From Megaleporinus macrocephalus (lineage: Eukaryota > Chordata > Actinopteri > Characiformes > Anostomidae), in assembly GCA_021613375.1 (NCBI GenBank), contig CM038720.1, positions 17,998,715 to 18,062,714 of the forward strand: DNA of 64,000 nt. Reading direction: 5' to 3'. Of this stretch, positions 1 to 11,655 are shown one piece after another. A program made the translations under genes and the position numbers. The notes beneath the pieces were generated by a model that was given only the letters and a program-made list of their open reading frames with translations, had not been told where the DNA came from and did not search any database. Within the stretch, counting starts at the first letter, position 1. Every line of letters starts with the position of its first letter.

Positions 1-859
1 AATTATTAAAAAAAAATAATAATAATTTTGTTTTAAATAACAATCTTCAAAACTGTCCCTTACATTTAAATTGTGCCTTTAAGACTGACGAAGAGTAAAT
101 TATATCTGTTCATTTTGAACGCCCTATTTTGAGGTCATTAAAGTCTGGGCCAGTGATCGGCAGCCTGAAGGTAAGAGCCACCTTGTGTACTTTTAAAAAA
201 ACTTTAACCAACTTTAGACAAAAAATGTGTAATGTTTTAATATCTTGCCTGTTAATATGGTCATTTAGCACAATGTTTTAATTTTATTTCAATATAAATA
301 AAGACACAGCCAGTCTCTGCTCTGCTGTCGGCTTTAGTTCAGCTGTAGGTCACTATGAACAGGTAAACAGGTTCTTGTAAAATGGCTCCCATTGTTCAAA
401 GTTTGTCGTTTCATTAGCTGCTAGGAGGGCAAGATTGTTGACTTCATTGCAACCTGCAGTCTGTGTGTGGATCTTTAGGGTTAAAGGTCAGTGTGTTAGC
501 AGTTATACAATAATTCCAGCATCATTTATTGTTAGAACACTTATTTTACTGCAATAGGGGCGTTTTTTAATTTGACCTAAAACATAATTCCTCTGAGCTG
601 CAAGGGCAGTAAAAGAGCTCCAGTGATGCATGTTGCTGACCCCTGGGTCAGGCATGAAACACCCCTTACAACATTTAAGTGAATGGGTTGAGCTAAACTG
701 CTGAAGGTGGATGGATATACAATTGTGCAAAATTTTGGTGACCAGGATCTTTTCTGTGTGGAGTTTGTTTGTGTGCCCTGTGATAAACTTGTCCAGGGTG
801 TTTCCTGCCTTCTGCCCAATGCTCGCTTCAGCACTCACCTGCAAGTGAAAAAAAAAAAA

Positions 860-860
<1 letters not shown>
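1..860. other. Intergenic, no gene recognised
   Basis: AT-rich single-copy-looking DNA without an open frame of convincing length, splice pattern or recognisable repeat. It ends in a run of 12 A at 848-859 directly before a long TA microsatellite. I see nothing else that supports a feature. Confidence 0.5.

Positions 861-940
<80 letters not shown>
861..940. repeat. (TA)40 microsatellite
   Basis: Eighty bases of uninterrupted TA dinucleotide, preceded by a poly-A run and a single G. Such tracts are self-complementary and hypervariable in length. The apparent open frames crossing it on both strands (Tyr-Ile repeats) are artefacts of the tract. Confidence 0.97.
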
Positions 941-941
<1 letters not shown>

Positions 942-1799
942 TGAGTTTTAGTGCACTACCAGTCAAAAATTTGTTTGTTGAGAACTGTTTTAATGTAGGG
1001 TGATGTAGTTTTAGTGATCTAAAATGTATACACACATATGTTAATTTGTTTTGACTCTCTTCTAGCTGCGAAGTCTGAGAACTTGTGATTTGGACAAGAC
1101 TTGTCTGACAATTACAGAACAATATAAATGTTCTTACTCTTTAAACCTTGTGCTAAAACTCTTCTAAGCAGTTGGCTGGTGAACTAAAAATAAAGCTAAA
1201 GCACTTCTTGCTTTCCAAAATGTCTTTAGAAATGTCAGTTAAGGGAAGAAGATCTAAATAAGATACAACTGTGCATATGCTGGGTGAAAAGCAAAACTCC
1301 CATATGCTGACACAGGCACGGCGGTGCACTGTTCCACCATGCAGCGTTGTTTAAACAAACGTGATCTCCGTCAAGAAATGTGTTCCTACTGCAAACAATC
1401 ATTCAAAATGACCTGCTTTTGCAATGTAACGTCCTGCATGGACTGTGTAGTACCCACACTTTAGGCACAATCACATCAAATAATTTTATTTGAAAGAAAG
1501 AAGCAGAGGAAATGTAAAGGGCTGATGAAAGAACTTCCTTGTAGGAAGCTAATTACATACCAAGAAAATCCAGGAGAATTTTTTCATTATTTTGACAAAA
1601 GGTTGTCTTTATTTCTTTTCACTTTTTCAGACCATTTGGTATGCGGCTGTCACTACCTGCTTAGAAAACAGCAAAGAACACGTCTAATTTGTAGTCTGAT
1701 CCGGCAAATGACAGTCAGTCACCGGGCTTCTAATGAGCTCCTTGGTAATGGCAGAAAATGGTTCGTATGCATGCGAAATAAACCACAGTATTATTTTTT
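941..1799. other. Intergenic, no gene recognised
   Basis: No supported gene or mobile element. Short open frames (for example 1525-1848 on the plus strand) show no domain, no initiation context and no sequence character of coding DNA. Confidence 0.45.
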
Positions 1800-2045
1800 T
1801 ATTCCCAGCGTCCGGAGTAAAAGCATGATTAGTGGCTCTGATCGCTAATGAGCTGTGGAGGGCAGCGGAGATTATTTCAGCCTTGGTTACGGAAGGAAGA
1901 GTTTACAGCAGGTCACCGCCGGGGTGAAGCTTCGGAGCGTCCTAAATGTTGCAGGCTCTATCCATTATCCATACACACTAATCAATACATTCCAATTACC
2001 AAGCAGAAATACTGAAATAGTGATGAAGAGACTGAGAATGTTCTA
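1800..2045. promoter_or_regulatory. Candidate conserved non-coding island
   Basis: A balanced-composition, non-repetitive stretch containing several TAAT cores (homeodomain-type sites, for example in GCTAATGAGCTG near 1845). It is visibly different from the AT-rich surroundings and from the repeats. That it is conserved is inference from texture only. There is no comparative evidence here, and it could be ordinary unique DNA. Confidence 0.25.
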
Positions 2046-3909
2046 GCGAGTGGTGGTGGGTGGGGGTGGGTGTGAGTAAGAAATGCACCTTCTGCACTAT
2101 GTACGTGCCAGGAAAAGCTAAAAGTGAAAATATATTGGCATCGGATTTTGTGTGGTGAATCTGAAATGGTGCTTTTGTTATGTTTTATTCCTCTTCTTGT
2201 CATGTGTCTGCTATCGTAATAGATCTTTCTCAGTATTATTGATTGTCATTAGCAACTAGCTGACTAGGTGGAGCTACACATGTGGAGCCTCACTGCCGCA
2301 CAGTGAATCAGCCTGCATGCCTCTCTGAGCACCATTCTTTCACGGTCACCGTTCCACTGTGCATTCAATTCTGAGCTTCTCGATCCATCTATCACTCTTT
2401 TTCACTCTCGTTCACTCTGTATATTCCTTTTGGCAGCTGCTGATATAGTGTCTGTGCTGGTATACTGGTGGTCTTGTCACACAGCCGATACAATAACGCT
2501 TTTCGGTGTTACATTAAATTTAGTATAGCAAAAAACTCAAATGTCATTTCAATGGTTGTCATTAACTAGGAATGTAAAGGGACAGTTCACCAAAAACATA
2601 AAATTCTACAATTGTCCCTCTTTCCCTAAACAAAATGGCATAGAGATGGCTTCTTTTGTTTTGTGCTGGAGCTACAAGGCTAATAGGACAGAAGATATTG
2701 GGTGAAATAGGCCCCTGTCCTATTACTCGCACTTGCAGCCTTGTATCTCTCATTTGCTTGTGATGGCTTAGAATTGCAAGGCTGTAGGCTGTCCTGGTTA
2801 TTTAATTTTCCCCAGCAGGGGTGCTCAAGAGTGCCCCCTGTAAGCACTGGCTGTGTCCCTATCATAAATCCACACATTTTTCCATTTTTATGAAAGCAAT
2901 TAACCCATGATCCACCATAAATCAATTGAACATGAACTCTTCTGATGTAAGTGGAATTTTCTTTGATAGTTTTGAGGATTATGTATGTAAGGTTGTTGAG
3001 GTTAAGAGGAAAAAAGGGCTGTTTAACATGACATAGTGTCATATTCACGTATATAAGCCAGGCATCTAGATTTGCATTAAGGAATTTATGATGATTAAAA
3101 ACCTTTTTTTAGTTAATATCAGAAAAAACTGAACATTTGTATGACCAACATTACGATGCATTAAAATGATATTCAAGCAGCTCTTGTATACTAATAAACT
3201 TGTGTTATTATGCTGGCATGACAGAAACTGACCAGTTTTTACAAACAATTTACACAAAAGCACTTGATACCCAGATGGAATATGTACTTATATGTTAAAT
3301 ATGCTAAAGGAGCAGGACATTGTAATACTTACATTTCTATATTAACGATTGTTCCCTAGTGCTGTTCAGCTTTGTTTTATGTTCATAGCAAAGAACTCAC
3401 TATCTGCCATTTAGTCTTTTCGTGTATTGTTAAGGTTAAGCAGCAAAACTGTGCAGATGTACAGTCAGCATCACTGTGCATATGAGAAAGGTTTCACAAT
3501 CAAATTTATCTGATGCACTCATGTCGTTATAAGAAAAAACAAGATGACTCTCAATTTCATAAAACACAGATAAGAAAAGGGCAAGAACTGGGAAAGACTA
3601 CAGACTTCACAAGCTAACTGTGGACATGAATGATGGGGAAAACACAGAATTAGAGATTTCCAAACCACCACTGATCATTAACAAAAAATAAAATTTCTTT
3701 AGATTTTAATTTAAGTGTACAACTCTATAAGCTATTTGCTATGCAGTAGGCTAATAATCACACAGTGCTAATACATGTAGAAGGTAAAAGGTAGCTTAGA
3801 CGTTTTGCTGCTTAACTGCACTGATTAAAGACTTTATAATTTAACCTGATGTGCTAACTTTCTGTCACTCTCTGATTTGGTTCTCTATACAGAGACCATG
3901 AGCAATCAA
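2046..3909. other. Intergenic; one weak repeat-like start
   Basis: No gene recognised. At about 2572-2600 the phrase AAAGGGACAGTTCACCAAAA resembles the start of a dispersed repeat common in teleost genomes, as I recall it, but I could not trace its other end. The rest, including the region around 3530-3700, shows no clear structure. Confidence 0.4.
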
Positions 3910-4115
3910 AGAACCATTTGCATGTTAAATGTTGTGTTGTTCATGATTCTATATAAACTTTTCTATGTAGGTTAGAAAAGGTTCTATATGGCACCAAAAA
4001 GCATTCTGCTATTTTTACAACATTGACAATGTAAAAATATAGAAATCGTTGAACCATATACTACACATTCTCCATCAGTCTAAAGAACCATTTCACCATG
4101 CAAATAGTTCTTTGA
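3910..4115. repeat. Degenerate fold-back (MITE-like) repeat, copy 1
   Basis: It contains the phrases GAACCATTTGCATG, GGTTCTATATGGCACC, ACACATTCTCCATCAGTCT and GAACCATTTCACCATGC. The same phrases recur at 19030-19375 and 19378-19830 in the same order. The outer GAACCATTT and the inner GGTTCT phrases face each other as imperfect inverted arms. It carries no coding capacity, so it is probably a non-autonomous DNA element; its superfamily cannot be assigned from this copy. Confidence 0.6.
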
Positions 4116-4880
4116 GTTAGTGGCGTACCTGGGGGGCTTGAGGGGGAAAAGCCATTTCCTTACGATGGTGCTTTCTGCTCATACCAATTATAGCTTAAAT
4201 TAATATTTTAGAGAGACAGATATTGTATTGTGCATATAAAATACATTTAAAGCATTAAAAGTAGCACTGGGCTTAAACTTTACGTGTCCAAGTATTTAAA
4301 ATGTCATATAGAATGAATCATTTACACTGGACTGAGATTATAGTGTTATCACTTCATAGATGGGTATTATAGTCAGATAGGCTTTTTAATATTACGTGAT
4401 GCACATTTAGGTTAGGAATCATTTCTTATTGCTAAGAAACAACAACAGGGATCTTAGAAAATGCTAGAATGATAAAAAGATAGAAAACTTATTTATTTGG
4501 ACAGTGAGTGATTATTTTTTTCTGAAAACACTAACACTAAAATAAATACAAACAAATAAATCCAACTGTATTCATCTAACCTACTAAATAATTACACTGC
4601 AACTCATTGTTCTCACTGCCTATGTGTTCTGTGTTTAAATTGTGTAGCATGTGGTATGTCACCCTGACAGCATCAACATAAACATGCGTATTACATTGTA
4701 ATTTTTTATTATTGTAAGGCCTTTTTTGTTTTTACCCTGGGACCCATAAGATCCTAGTTATGCTTGGTGTTCATGGGCCTATTTGGAGTTATTTAAGTTA
4801 TGGAGAGAAGCTAAAGAGATGTGTGAATATCTATACTTCTACCTATATCTTTCCTATAAACATGCATATATATATATATG

Positions 4881-4905
4881 ACTACATGTCAAAAAACACA
4901 TTTAC

Positions 4906-4959
<54 letters not shown>

Positions 4960-4990
4960 CAGTGTAAATGTGTTTTTTTTTACATGTAGT
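4881..4990. repeat. Microsatellite (CA)n(TA)n framed by an inverted repeat
   Basis: Left arm 4881-4909 begins ACTACATGTC and ends TTTACACTG. Right arm 4960-4990 begins CAGTGTAAATGTG and ends ACATGTAGT. The arms are reverse complements apart from a mismatch and a length change in the T run. Between them lie a (CA) tract (about 4910-4940) and an (AT) tract (4941-4959). The layout suggests a very short MITE whose centre expanded into a microsatellite, or a hairpin formed by inverted duplication. Confidence 0.8.
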
Positions 4991-5239
4991 GAAATGTAAA
5001 GCAAAATATAAAATGTGCCAATGGTCCTTTAAAAGGTTTTTTTGGAGACTAAAAGAGGATCTGCTATTACTCTTACTATAGCACCTGCTTTACTTACTGT
5101 GCACCTGTAATCCTGGAATAACATGAAGCACAATCTAAAGATTTGTATCCTCAGGACACTTTAACTTTTTAATTTAATCTAATTTCAATGCATTCCCAAG
5201 TTTAAACAATATCTGTGTTGTACTTTTTCTGGTACATTC

Positions 5240-5243
<4 letters not shown>

Positions 5244-5313
<70 letters not shown>

Positions 5314-5317
5314 ACAC
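5244..5317. repeat. (CA)n microsatellite
   Basis: About 74 bases of CA repeat with one TA interruption at 5309-5310. It is a typical fish dinucleotide microsatellite. The Cys-Val open frame on the minus strand is its artefact. Confidence 0.96.
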
Positions 5318-6107
5318 TTTATTAACTTTACTAATGTAAACAAATATCATCTGAAACTGTGACACATTTTGAAAAAACCTCTGATATAGATTTCTTATCT
5401 GAGCGTCCCAGAATGCCCTCGTTTTCTCTCTTTTCCTTTCTTTTGCTATCTCTATTTGTCTCCTGCCTGCTCATTCTGACTCTGCCCATTAGGATGCTGA
5501 TAATAACCTGAGCTACTCTAATGAGTGTTATGAGGGTCATCCAACCTATTATTGCACAGAGGGGCTCATCAGTGTGTGACAGAGTAAACAGTTAAGCGTC
5601 GGTTATGTGGAATTTATTGGCCACAAGTGTCGTAAGCTAAACGTTCAGGTTGAACAAGCTTCTGCCTAGCGTCTGTGGAGTTGTAGAGCTGTAAGAGTGC
5701 TTATTACTGATTACTACTTCGGTGCAACTCGCACGCATTTATGTTTGATTTCCTGAGACGAGGAGTCTACTGTAAATGGTGCTGCACACTGAAGTGCAGT
5801 GTAAGAAAGATTTAGCCATTTCATGATTTTGTTCCTATATTGTCACTGTCCAATAAAAAACAAGTATGTCCAAAATTGCAACTTTACAGGAGAGACCAAA
5901 AACATACCTTACTTTCAATATAATCAATGTAACCAGACTTTTTTGGTCCATTCATCTTGAAATTTTCACACAATGTCAGCAGCAGTTCGCATCTTCAAAT
6001 GATGTAGAAAACTGAAAACATGTTTTTCATTAGACCGCGACGATATGCATTAGAACTAATCCTGAAATTGCTGCTGTTTTTCTCACTAACACTCCTATAG
6101 TCTTTAA
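5318..6107. other. Intergenic, no gene recognised
   Basis: Unique-looking DNA without a supported gene, repeat or RNA. Confidence 0.45.
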
Positions 6108-6115
6108 CACTTTAA

Positions 6116-6850
6116 TGCACAACCTGGGTCAAAAGTGACCAAGCAGGTCTTATTTTCTATATCTTTTCAATTAATTCATTTCATCATTCATCATTGAATG
6201 ATCTTCACAAATTCTTATTGCAGGTTTTTTTTTTTACTTTTTTAATAAAAATTATTTTTGTGTCACTGCCCTTCTAACACACAACATGGGTCAAAATGAA
6301 CTCTTTCGTATTCACTTTGAAATTGGATAGGAACTATTGACACTTTGTAAACATTTGTGTGTCACACCTCCTGTCCATGTGCCTTTGTTTTCATCCTGTC
6401 CATGTGTTTGTTTTGTCACGTGCTCCCTGTCTCCGCCCTTGCCCCGCCTCGCACACCTGTTTCCCATCGCTGTTTAGTCTCGTCACCTGTTCCCTCTTGT
6501 TAGCCCGTGTATATATACCCTGTGTTTGCAGTCTGTCTTTGTCGTTTTTCTGTCAGTGTGTTCATGGTTGCCTGTCTGTTTTGTAAATATGAATCGCATT
6601 AAACCTATCAATCCTCATCTGCGTGTGTATCCGCTTCAGCCGTCTCACACAGCGTTACATTGTGGTCAGGAACATATTTACAAAAACTTTTTTGTTCAAG
6701 TAAATAAATAAGAAGTCAAATAAATAATAAACAATTGGAACATGAAATAATGAAATAAACTGATTTTACCAGATATACTAAAGAGATACTGAGCAATACA
6801 TAAAATTAAATAGGAAACGAATATGGGTCAAGTTTGACTTATATTGTGCA
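6116..6850. mobile_element. piggyBac-like non-autonomous transposon (MITE), interrupted
   Basis: It is bounded by TTAA at 6112-6115 and 6851-6854, the target duplication characteristic of piggyBac elements. The ends are inverted: left TGCACAACCTGGGTCAAA, right (reverse complement) TGCACAATATAAGTCAAA, with a further shared TGACC. There is no transposase frame. A 300-bp solo LTR (6360-6659) is inserted within it, so the element proper is about 430 bp. TTAA flanks and TIR are seen directly; the superfamily is inferred from them. Confidence 0.7.
6360..6659 (+). mobile_element. Solo LTR of a Ty3-type retrotransposon, nested
   Basis: It starts TGTCACACC and ends GTTACA, and is flanked by a perfect 5-bp duplication TTGTG (6355-6359 and 6660-6664). 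It has a TATA-like TATATATACC near 6510 and an ATTAAA signal at 6598-6603, giving a U3-R-U5 layout. No internal retroviral sequence is present, so it probably arose by LTR-LTR recombination. Its U3 half matches the minus-strand solo LTR at 11015-11322. Assignment to Ty3 rests on LTR form and the TGTCAC start, shared with the complete element at 33812. Confidence 0.85.
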
Positions 6851-6999
6851 TTAATGGGGTTTGAATTGCTTAGGCTTTAAAGGTTTAAAGTTCAACTGCC
6901 ATAACACTTATTTATTCAGTATTTAATTATTTCTCTGATGTTCTACATCGGGTATTTTACAAATGACCATTTTTGTACATGCTGATCTACAGCATTTAG

Positions 7000-7640
7000 G
7001 ACATGCTGGTCCTAAAATAAATTTCCCCTTTTTGGTTTCTGATTAGCTGGTTTACAGAGAGACACTGTGATGAACACACATAAACACACATGTACATGTT
7101 GATGTAGACAATTTTAAACGACCCTCTCTGTAAATAAGTTCAGTCCTCATACTATTTAGTTAACTATGCAGGTTACTTGGAGCTTGCTAGTAGTTAATGT
7201 TACCTAGACTAGCTGCATGCTTTCAATCTCGACATCAACACAAAGTAAATTAAAGTTGTTACTTACTGTGAAACTTTCAGTTTAAGATGATCTGCTTTAA
7301 CTGACAAGCAGTGATAAAATCACACAGCATGGCTGCTTTTTGCAGATTGCTGTTGGGGTTGTGATGTTAATAAAGGTGGAACTGCTCCTCTCTTCAGTCT
7401 CTGTGGTGTTAAACACTGAAATTGTCCAGGTTTAAAAAATTGTCCGGAGTGGAATATGCAGACTTAAATTAAAGTTGTCCCAGATCCTGTTAAAGATGTG
7501 GGAGCTAAAGTTCCTATTCACCAGCTTGTCTTGTGACTTTCTGTTCCACTTGAAATGGTGCTGCAGTTTTATTCTGGCGCCTGTACAAGCTGTAGTATTT
7601 AAGGTGGAATGGAACATTGCATTAAGAAGTTAGAGAATGG
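7000..7640 (-). repeat. Unclassified dispersed repeat family A, copy 1
   Basis: Read on the minus strand, this matches 23690-24240 and part of 13180-13480. Shared blocks include a segment with GGAGCAGTTCCACCTTTAT, a segment TTTAAACCTGGACAAT, and ATAGTATGAGGACTGAAC near the far end. There is no coding potential and no obvious terminal repeat. Copies in both orientations and divergence of perhaps a fifth of positions by eye suggest an old, inactive mobile family. Confidence 0.65.
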
Positions 7641-8292
7641 AAACCCAAGTTCAGCCTTGTTTAAACAGGAGCATCAATGATGTATCACTGACACTTCAGT
7701 TCCTTGGGAAAGGAATAAAAAGTACTGATGCCCTCTTCTCAGCCTGGGACAGTCAATTTCTCCACATTGTCTCCACATAGTCTATTATGAATGAGTAATG
7801 AACAGTTCGCACAGTTTTACTTTCTATGGCACCCTTAAAAAAAGGTACAAAGAAATATTTATATCATATTCTGATCAGGCCAGGGTTTCCTAAAACTAAG
7901 CCACTTCCCATCCATGAGTATTTAAAATAATCAATGCCACAAGTCAGTAGTTTTGCTCAGTGTACTCTTGAGGGATCATTAATCACAGCAGTAGTGCTGC
8001 ATTTGCGAGTGATAAATAGAGTGTGTGTAGTTTATGAGCAGTTCTGTCACCGGGTGTGCCCAAACTGTATGTGAAAGTTTGTGTTTTCCCATTGCGTGAG
8101 GTCACACACAGCTTTTTAGTTACGTTTTTTTATTTGTTGATATATGGTGGCCACCACTGGTCAAACTTCGTTACTGGGTATAATGATCACATAGAAGATG
8201 ACCTGCTTTTTAAAACGTATACACTTTTTTATACTTTTTACTTTTTACATTTGTTTAAACATTCTATGTGAGTAAAGTGTATTAGTTTTGAG

Positions 8293-9190
8293 CAAAGGTT
8301 TGAGCACCCCAACAGATTTGAGAGCTGAGTTAACTTTTACAAACTTCTCAGACTTCAATTACAGTCATCATTAGGAAAGACCAGGTGATTCAAATTCCAA
8401 AGATTTATAAATAGTCTGACTCCTTAAACCCTGTCCCAGCAATCAGCAGCCATGGGCTCCTATAAACATCTGGCCAGCCCTCTGATCATTAAAATAATTG
8501 GTGCCCACAAAACAGGAGAAGGCTATAAAAACATAGCAGAACAATTTCAGGTAGTCTTTTCCTCAGTTCATCATGTAATCAGAAAATGACAGTTAACAGA
8601 ACAGACCAAAACGTTTTCCAAAAGTTTATAGGATTGCTAAAATGGCAATTCTTAACCTCTGATTTACTGCAAAAGACCTTCATTAAGCTTCACCAGACTC
8701 CGGAGTGGGTGGTGCTCTGATCTATTATGCAGCAACACCTGCACAAATATGACCTTCAGAAGAAAACCTTTCCTGCATCATCACCACAATATTCACCCTT
8801 AGACGTTTGCAAAGGAACTTAAAGGAAATTAAAATAGAACTTTTTGGTCACAGTTAGTAAAGGTATGTTTGGGGATAAAATGTGAGCCAAATTTCATAAA
8901 AAGAACCTCTCCAGCTGGTGAGCATGGGTGCGGATTCAAGTATAGACCAGAAAAATTCTGTAATCAAACATAACATTGTGTGTGAAGAAAAAACTTAGGA
9001 CGAAAAGAGGATAATGATCCTAAACACTCCTCAAAATCCACATTGGACTACCTTAAGAGGCGCAGGGTGCCACTTTATTCATGAACCTCAAAAGAGCGGT
9101 GCATGCAAGACCTAGACTTAAGTGAGGAAGAACAGATGTCCCTAGAGGGTGTTACTATAGATAAACCATGCTGGATGCCCCAAACCTTTG
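8293..9190 (+). pseudogene. Degenerate Tc1/mariner-like transposon
   Basis: Ends are inverted: left CAAAGGTTTGAGCACCCC (8293-8310), right GCCCCAAACCTTTG (9177-9190). Plus-strand fragments read like a Tc1-type transposase. There is an N-terminal part around 8460-8580 (helix-turn-helix region, words such as HKTGEGYKNIAEQF), and a C-terminal part around 9085-9105 reading LKRAVHAR, a typical Tc1 motif. Many stops and frameshifts separate these, so the gene is dead. Family assignment rests on these motifs and the TIR. The DDE/D motif itself cannot be read continuously. Confidence 0.65.
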
Positions 9191-9473
9191 ATAAGAGGTC
9201 AATATATATAGGATAGTCTTTTTCATAAAAATTCTTCTCATAAATTGTTCATAATATATTCTTTAGGGTAGCAAAACTCCATAGTCATTGCTCAAAAGTT
9301 GTTCCAAAAAGATTCATTACTTGGATCTTAACTATGTACAGGAAAAATGGCAGAAAAGACCTTTACATTAGGTGGTGATTCTCATTTAAGCAAATTATTC
9401 TTAAAATAAGGTTCTTTAGTAAACAAAATGTTGCTTTTCTATGGCATCACTCAATCACTCTTCTTTTCAGTTT

Positions 9474-9640
9474 TTGAGATTTAAACAGAGTGATTCAGAG
9501 TGGATTTAGTGTGAAATGGTTCAGATATTCTTTACAGTGGTAGTAATACGAACCAGGGGTCACCCTGTCTACAACACAAATATATACATTTTATTTATTA
9601 TCTACAGCACCAGTGAAACTGCATGTGTCCTCTGAGCTTT
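9474..9640 (+). repeat. Dispersed repeat family B, copy 1
   Basis: It matches 29405-29585 in the same orientation. Shared phrases are AACAGAGTGATTCAGAGTGG, GTGAAATGGTTCAGAT, TTCTTTACAGTGGT and AACCAGGGGTCACC. It is non-coding and the ends are unclear. Confidence 0.6.
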
Positions 9641-11009
9641 ATATGAACTGTTGATTTAAGAAAGGAGTGGAAAATCTGAAATACTACATTTTCTTTGGGG
9701 ACTGTTTTGCTTCAGGATGGCCCGCGTTTATCCCTCCATTTATAAAAATACTTTTCAAGCCAATACATATCATAAAACAATGTCTCAGTCATCAGGCAGT
9801 GTATTCCTAACCATTGCATGTAACACTTTTTACTTTCTAGCAGTCAAATGCTAACAAAAGTCATTTCTTTAAAAAGATTATATTAAAACTCTAATAATGT
9901 CATATTAACAATTGTAGAGTGCTGTAAGTGCAATTCTGACTACAGTTTAATATTACTCTCTCAAACAGACATGCACTGAATCTCTTTTTATTCCGAGCCA
10001 ACAGAAAGGTAAAACTTTCACTTTGCAGAATGAAAGAGGCTTACACAAATACGGCCAACCTGAACGTTCAGCCTCATACCCTAATCAATCCAGCTCACAC
10101 AAAGGCTGAGCAAAGCGCAGGGAACATGCTCTCTCAGCATATCTATCAACTTAGTCATTCTGTGTGCGACTTCCTTAATACTGATGTCACCCAAAACCAT
10201 AGACTCAGCATTTCTTCTTATTCCGTTTTGTTACCCAGGAAAAAAAATCATTAGAGCCAACATTTAAAAATAATCCCCTCTGAGGTTTTGTGGCAAAAAT
10301 GCAATTTAGCCCAGTGCTCAACAGAACAATGACATCTCAGTCACTCTACAGTTTGTTTGCATTAAATACTGTACCTGTGTATATGTACTTACCTATCGGT
10401 TCATAATAGCCTCAGGTGACCTCACTCTGCCGTACCCACTACTGAGGTCTGAACTTTGATGTTTTACTGAGGTGTGTAGAATAAACGTGAAATAACTACC
10501 TGAAAGCTAGCTACTTTTGTACAACCACAAGATACCCAGCTTTCTCATCTGACCACTAGCGCCACTGCTTAACTGTGGTTAAAGTAAATTATCATCTTGT
10601 CATTAATATAAAAATCACTACTCAACACAGGGGTTCTTTGAATAGATCAACAAAACAGGACCAGCTACTGAATCTGCTGATGCATGATACTGGTGACTAG
10701 AATTTTACTGGAGGACCGTTTGAGATCTGAGTTCTGTATGAGAACTAAAAAAAATAATTTAAATCTTTTTTGTTGAACATTAATTGGACCAAACACCTCA
10801 AGTCACTTACCATTAAGGCTTAACTACATGGAAATAATGTAAAGCCCTCTGTAACTCATATGAAACTCAACAGCCACAACAAATTGCTGCATCACAACTA
10901 AAAGAAACAAGTTTAATGAAACAGTCAATTAAAACATTAGGCAACTCACTTTCAATTTTCACTGGCCCAAAAGACAAGAAAAAAATAAAACTGAGATAGT
11001 GATCATAAT
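9641..11009. other. Intergenic, no gene recognised
   Basis: AT-rich unique-looking DNA. The plus-strand frame at 10030-10254 has no recognisable product. No repeat end or RNA was recognised. Confidence 0.4.
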
Positions 11010-11014
11010 CTTGA

Positions 11015-11322
11015 TGTCAAGAGCTCAGCAGCTCTGGACACAGGCACAGAGCTTTTTAAAAATAAACAGTCCTTTTAATAAACAAACACAAACGAAAAGG
11101 CAAACAGATCGGATACACAAACACATACCACGATACCTCAAGACAATGACCAACGAAGACAGAGGGCAAACACAGGGTATATATACACGAACTAACAAGA
11201 GGGAACATCAATGGGGAACAGGTGTGTGAGGCGGGGCAAGGGTGAAGACACAGATCACGTGACAAAACAGAACCACATGGAATGGGACGAAAACAGACGC
11301 ACGTGGATGGGAAGGTGTGACA
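11015..11322 (-). mobile_element. Solo LTR of a Ty3-type retrotransposon
   Basis: Read on the minus strand it starts TGTCACACCTTCC and ends CTCTTGACA. A perfect 5-bp duplication CTTGA flanks it (11010-11014 and 11323-11327). The sense strand has a TATATATACC box and a TTTATTAAAAGG polyadenylation region, as expected of U3-R. U3 is clearly related to that of 6360-6659 (shared GTCACGTG and CCTTGCCCCGCCTC), while the U5 ends differ. No internal region remains. Confidence 0.85.
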
Positions 11323-11432
11323 CTTGAGTTGTGTAGTCATTGAGTTGGGTCTTTTTACTTGACCTGTTATTATTAACATAGTATAAGCTTTGTTTCATGA
11401 ACGATCTCAAAATTACTGTAACACAAATGTTG

Positions 11433-11442
11433 CTACTACTAC

Positions 11443-11485
<43 letters not shown>
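11433..11485. repeat. (ACT)/(ATT)n trinucleotide microsatellite
   Basis: A few ACT units run into an uninterrupted ATT tract. Confidence 0.95.
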
Positions 11486-11655
11486 TCCAGGAGACTATGG
11501 GCCGCTCAGATATACCATTATTTGACATGTAAAAGAAATTAATATATTAATACATTTGGTCAATGTTTTTAGCAAAGATTTCCATAAAGCCTGAGGAATT
11601 GTGTACAATTTAGGTTGTACAGACTTTGAAAACAACTGCCAGGTCAGATACATTT

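Noticed and set aside
707..1122. Overlapping frames with Tyr-Ile repeats
   Set aside because: They are translations of the TA microsatellite.
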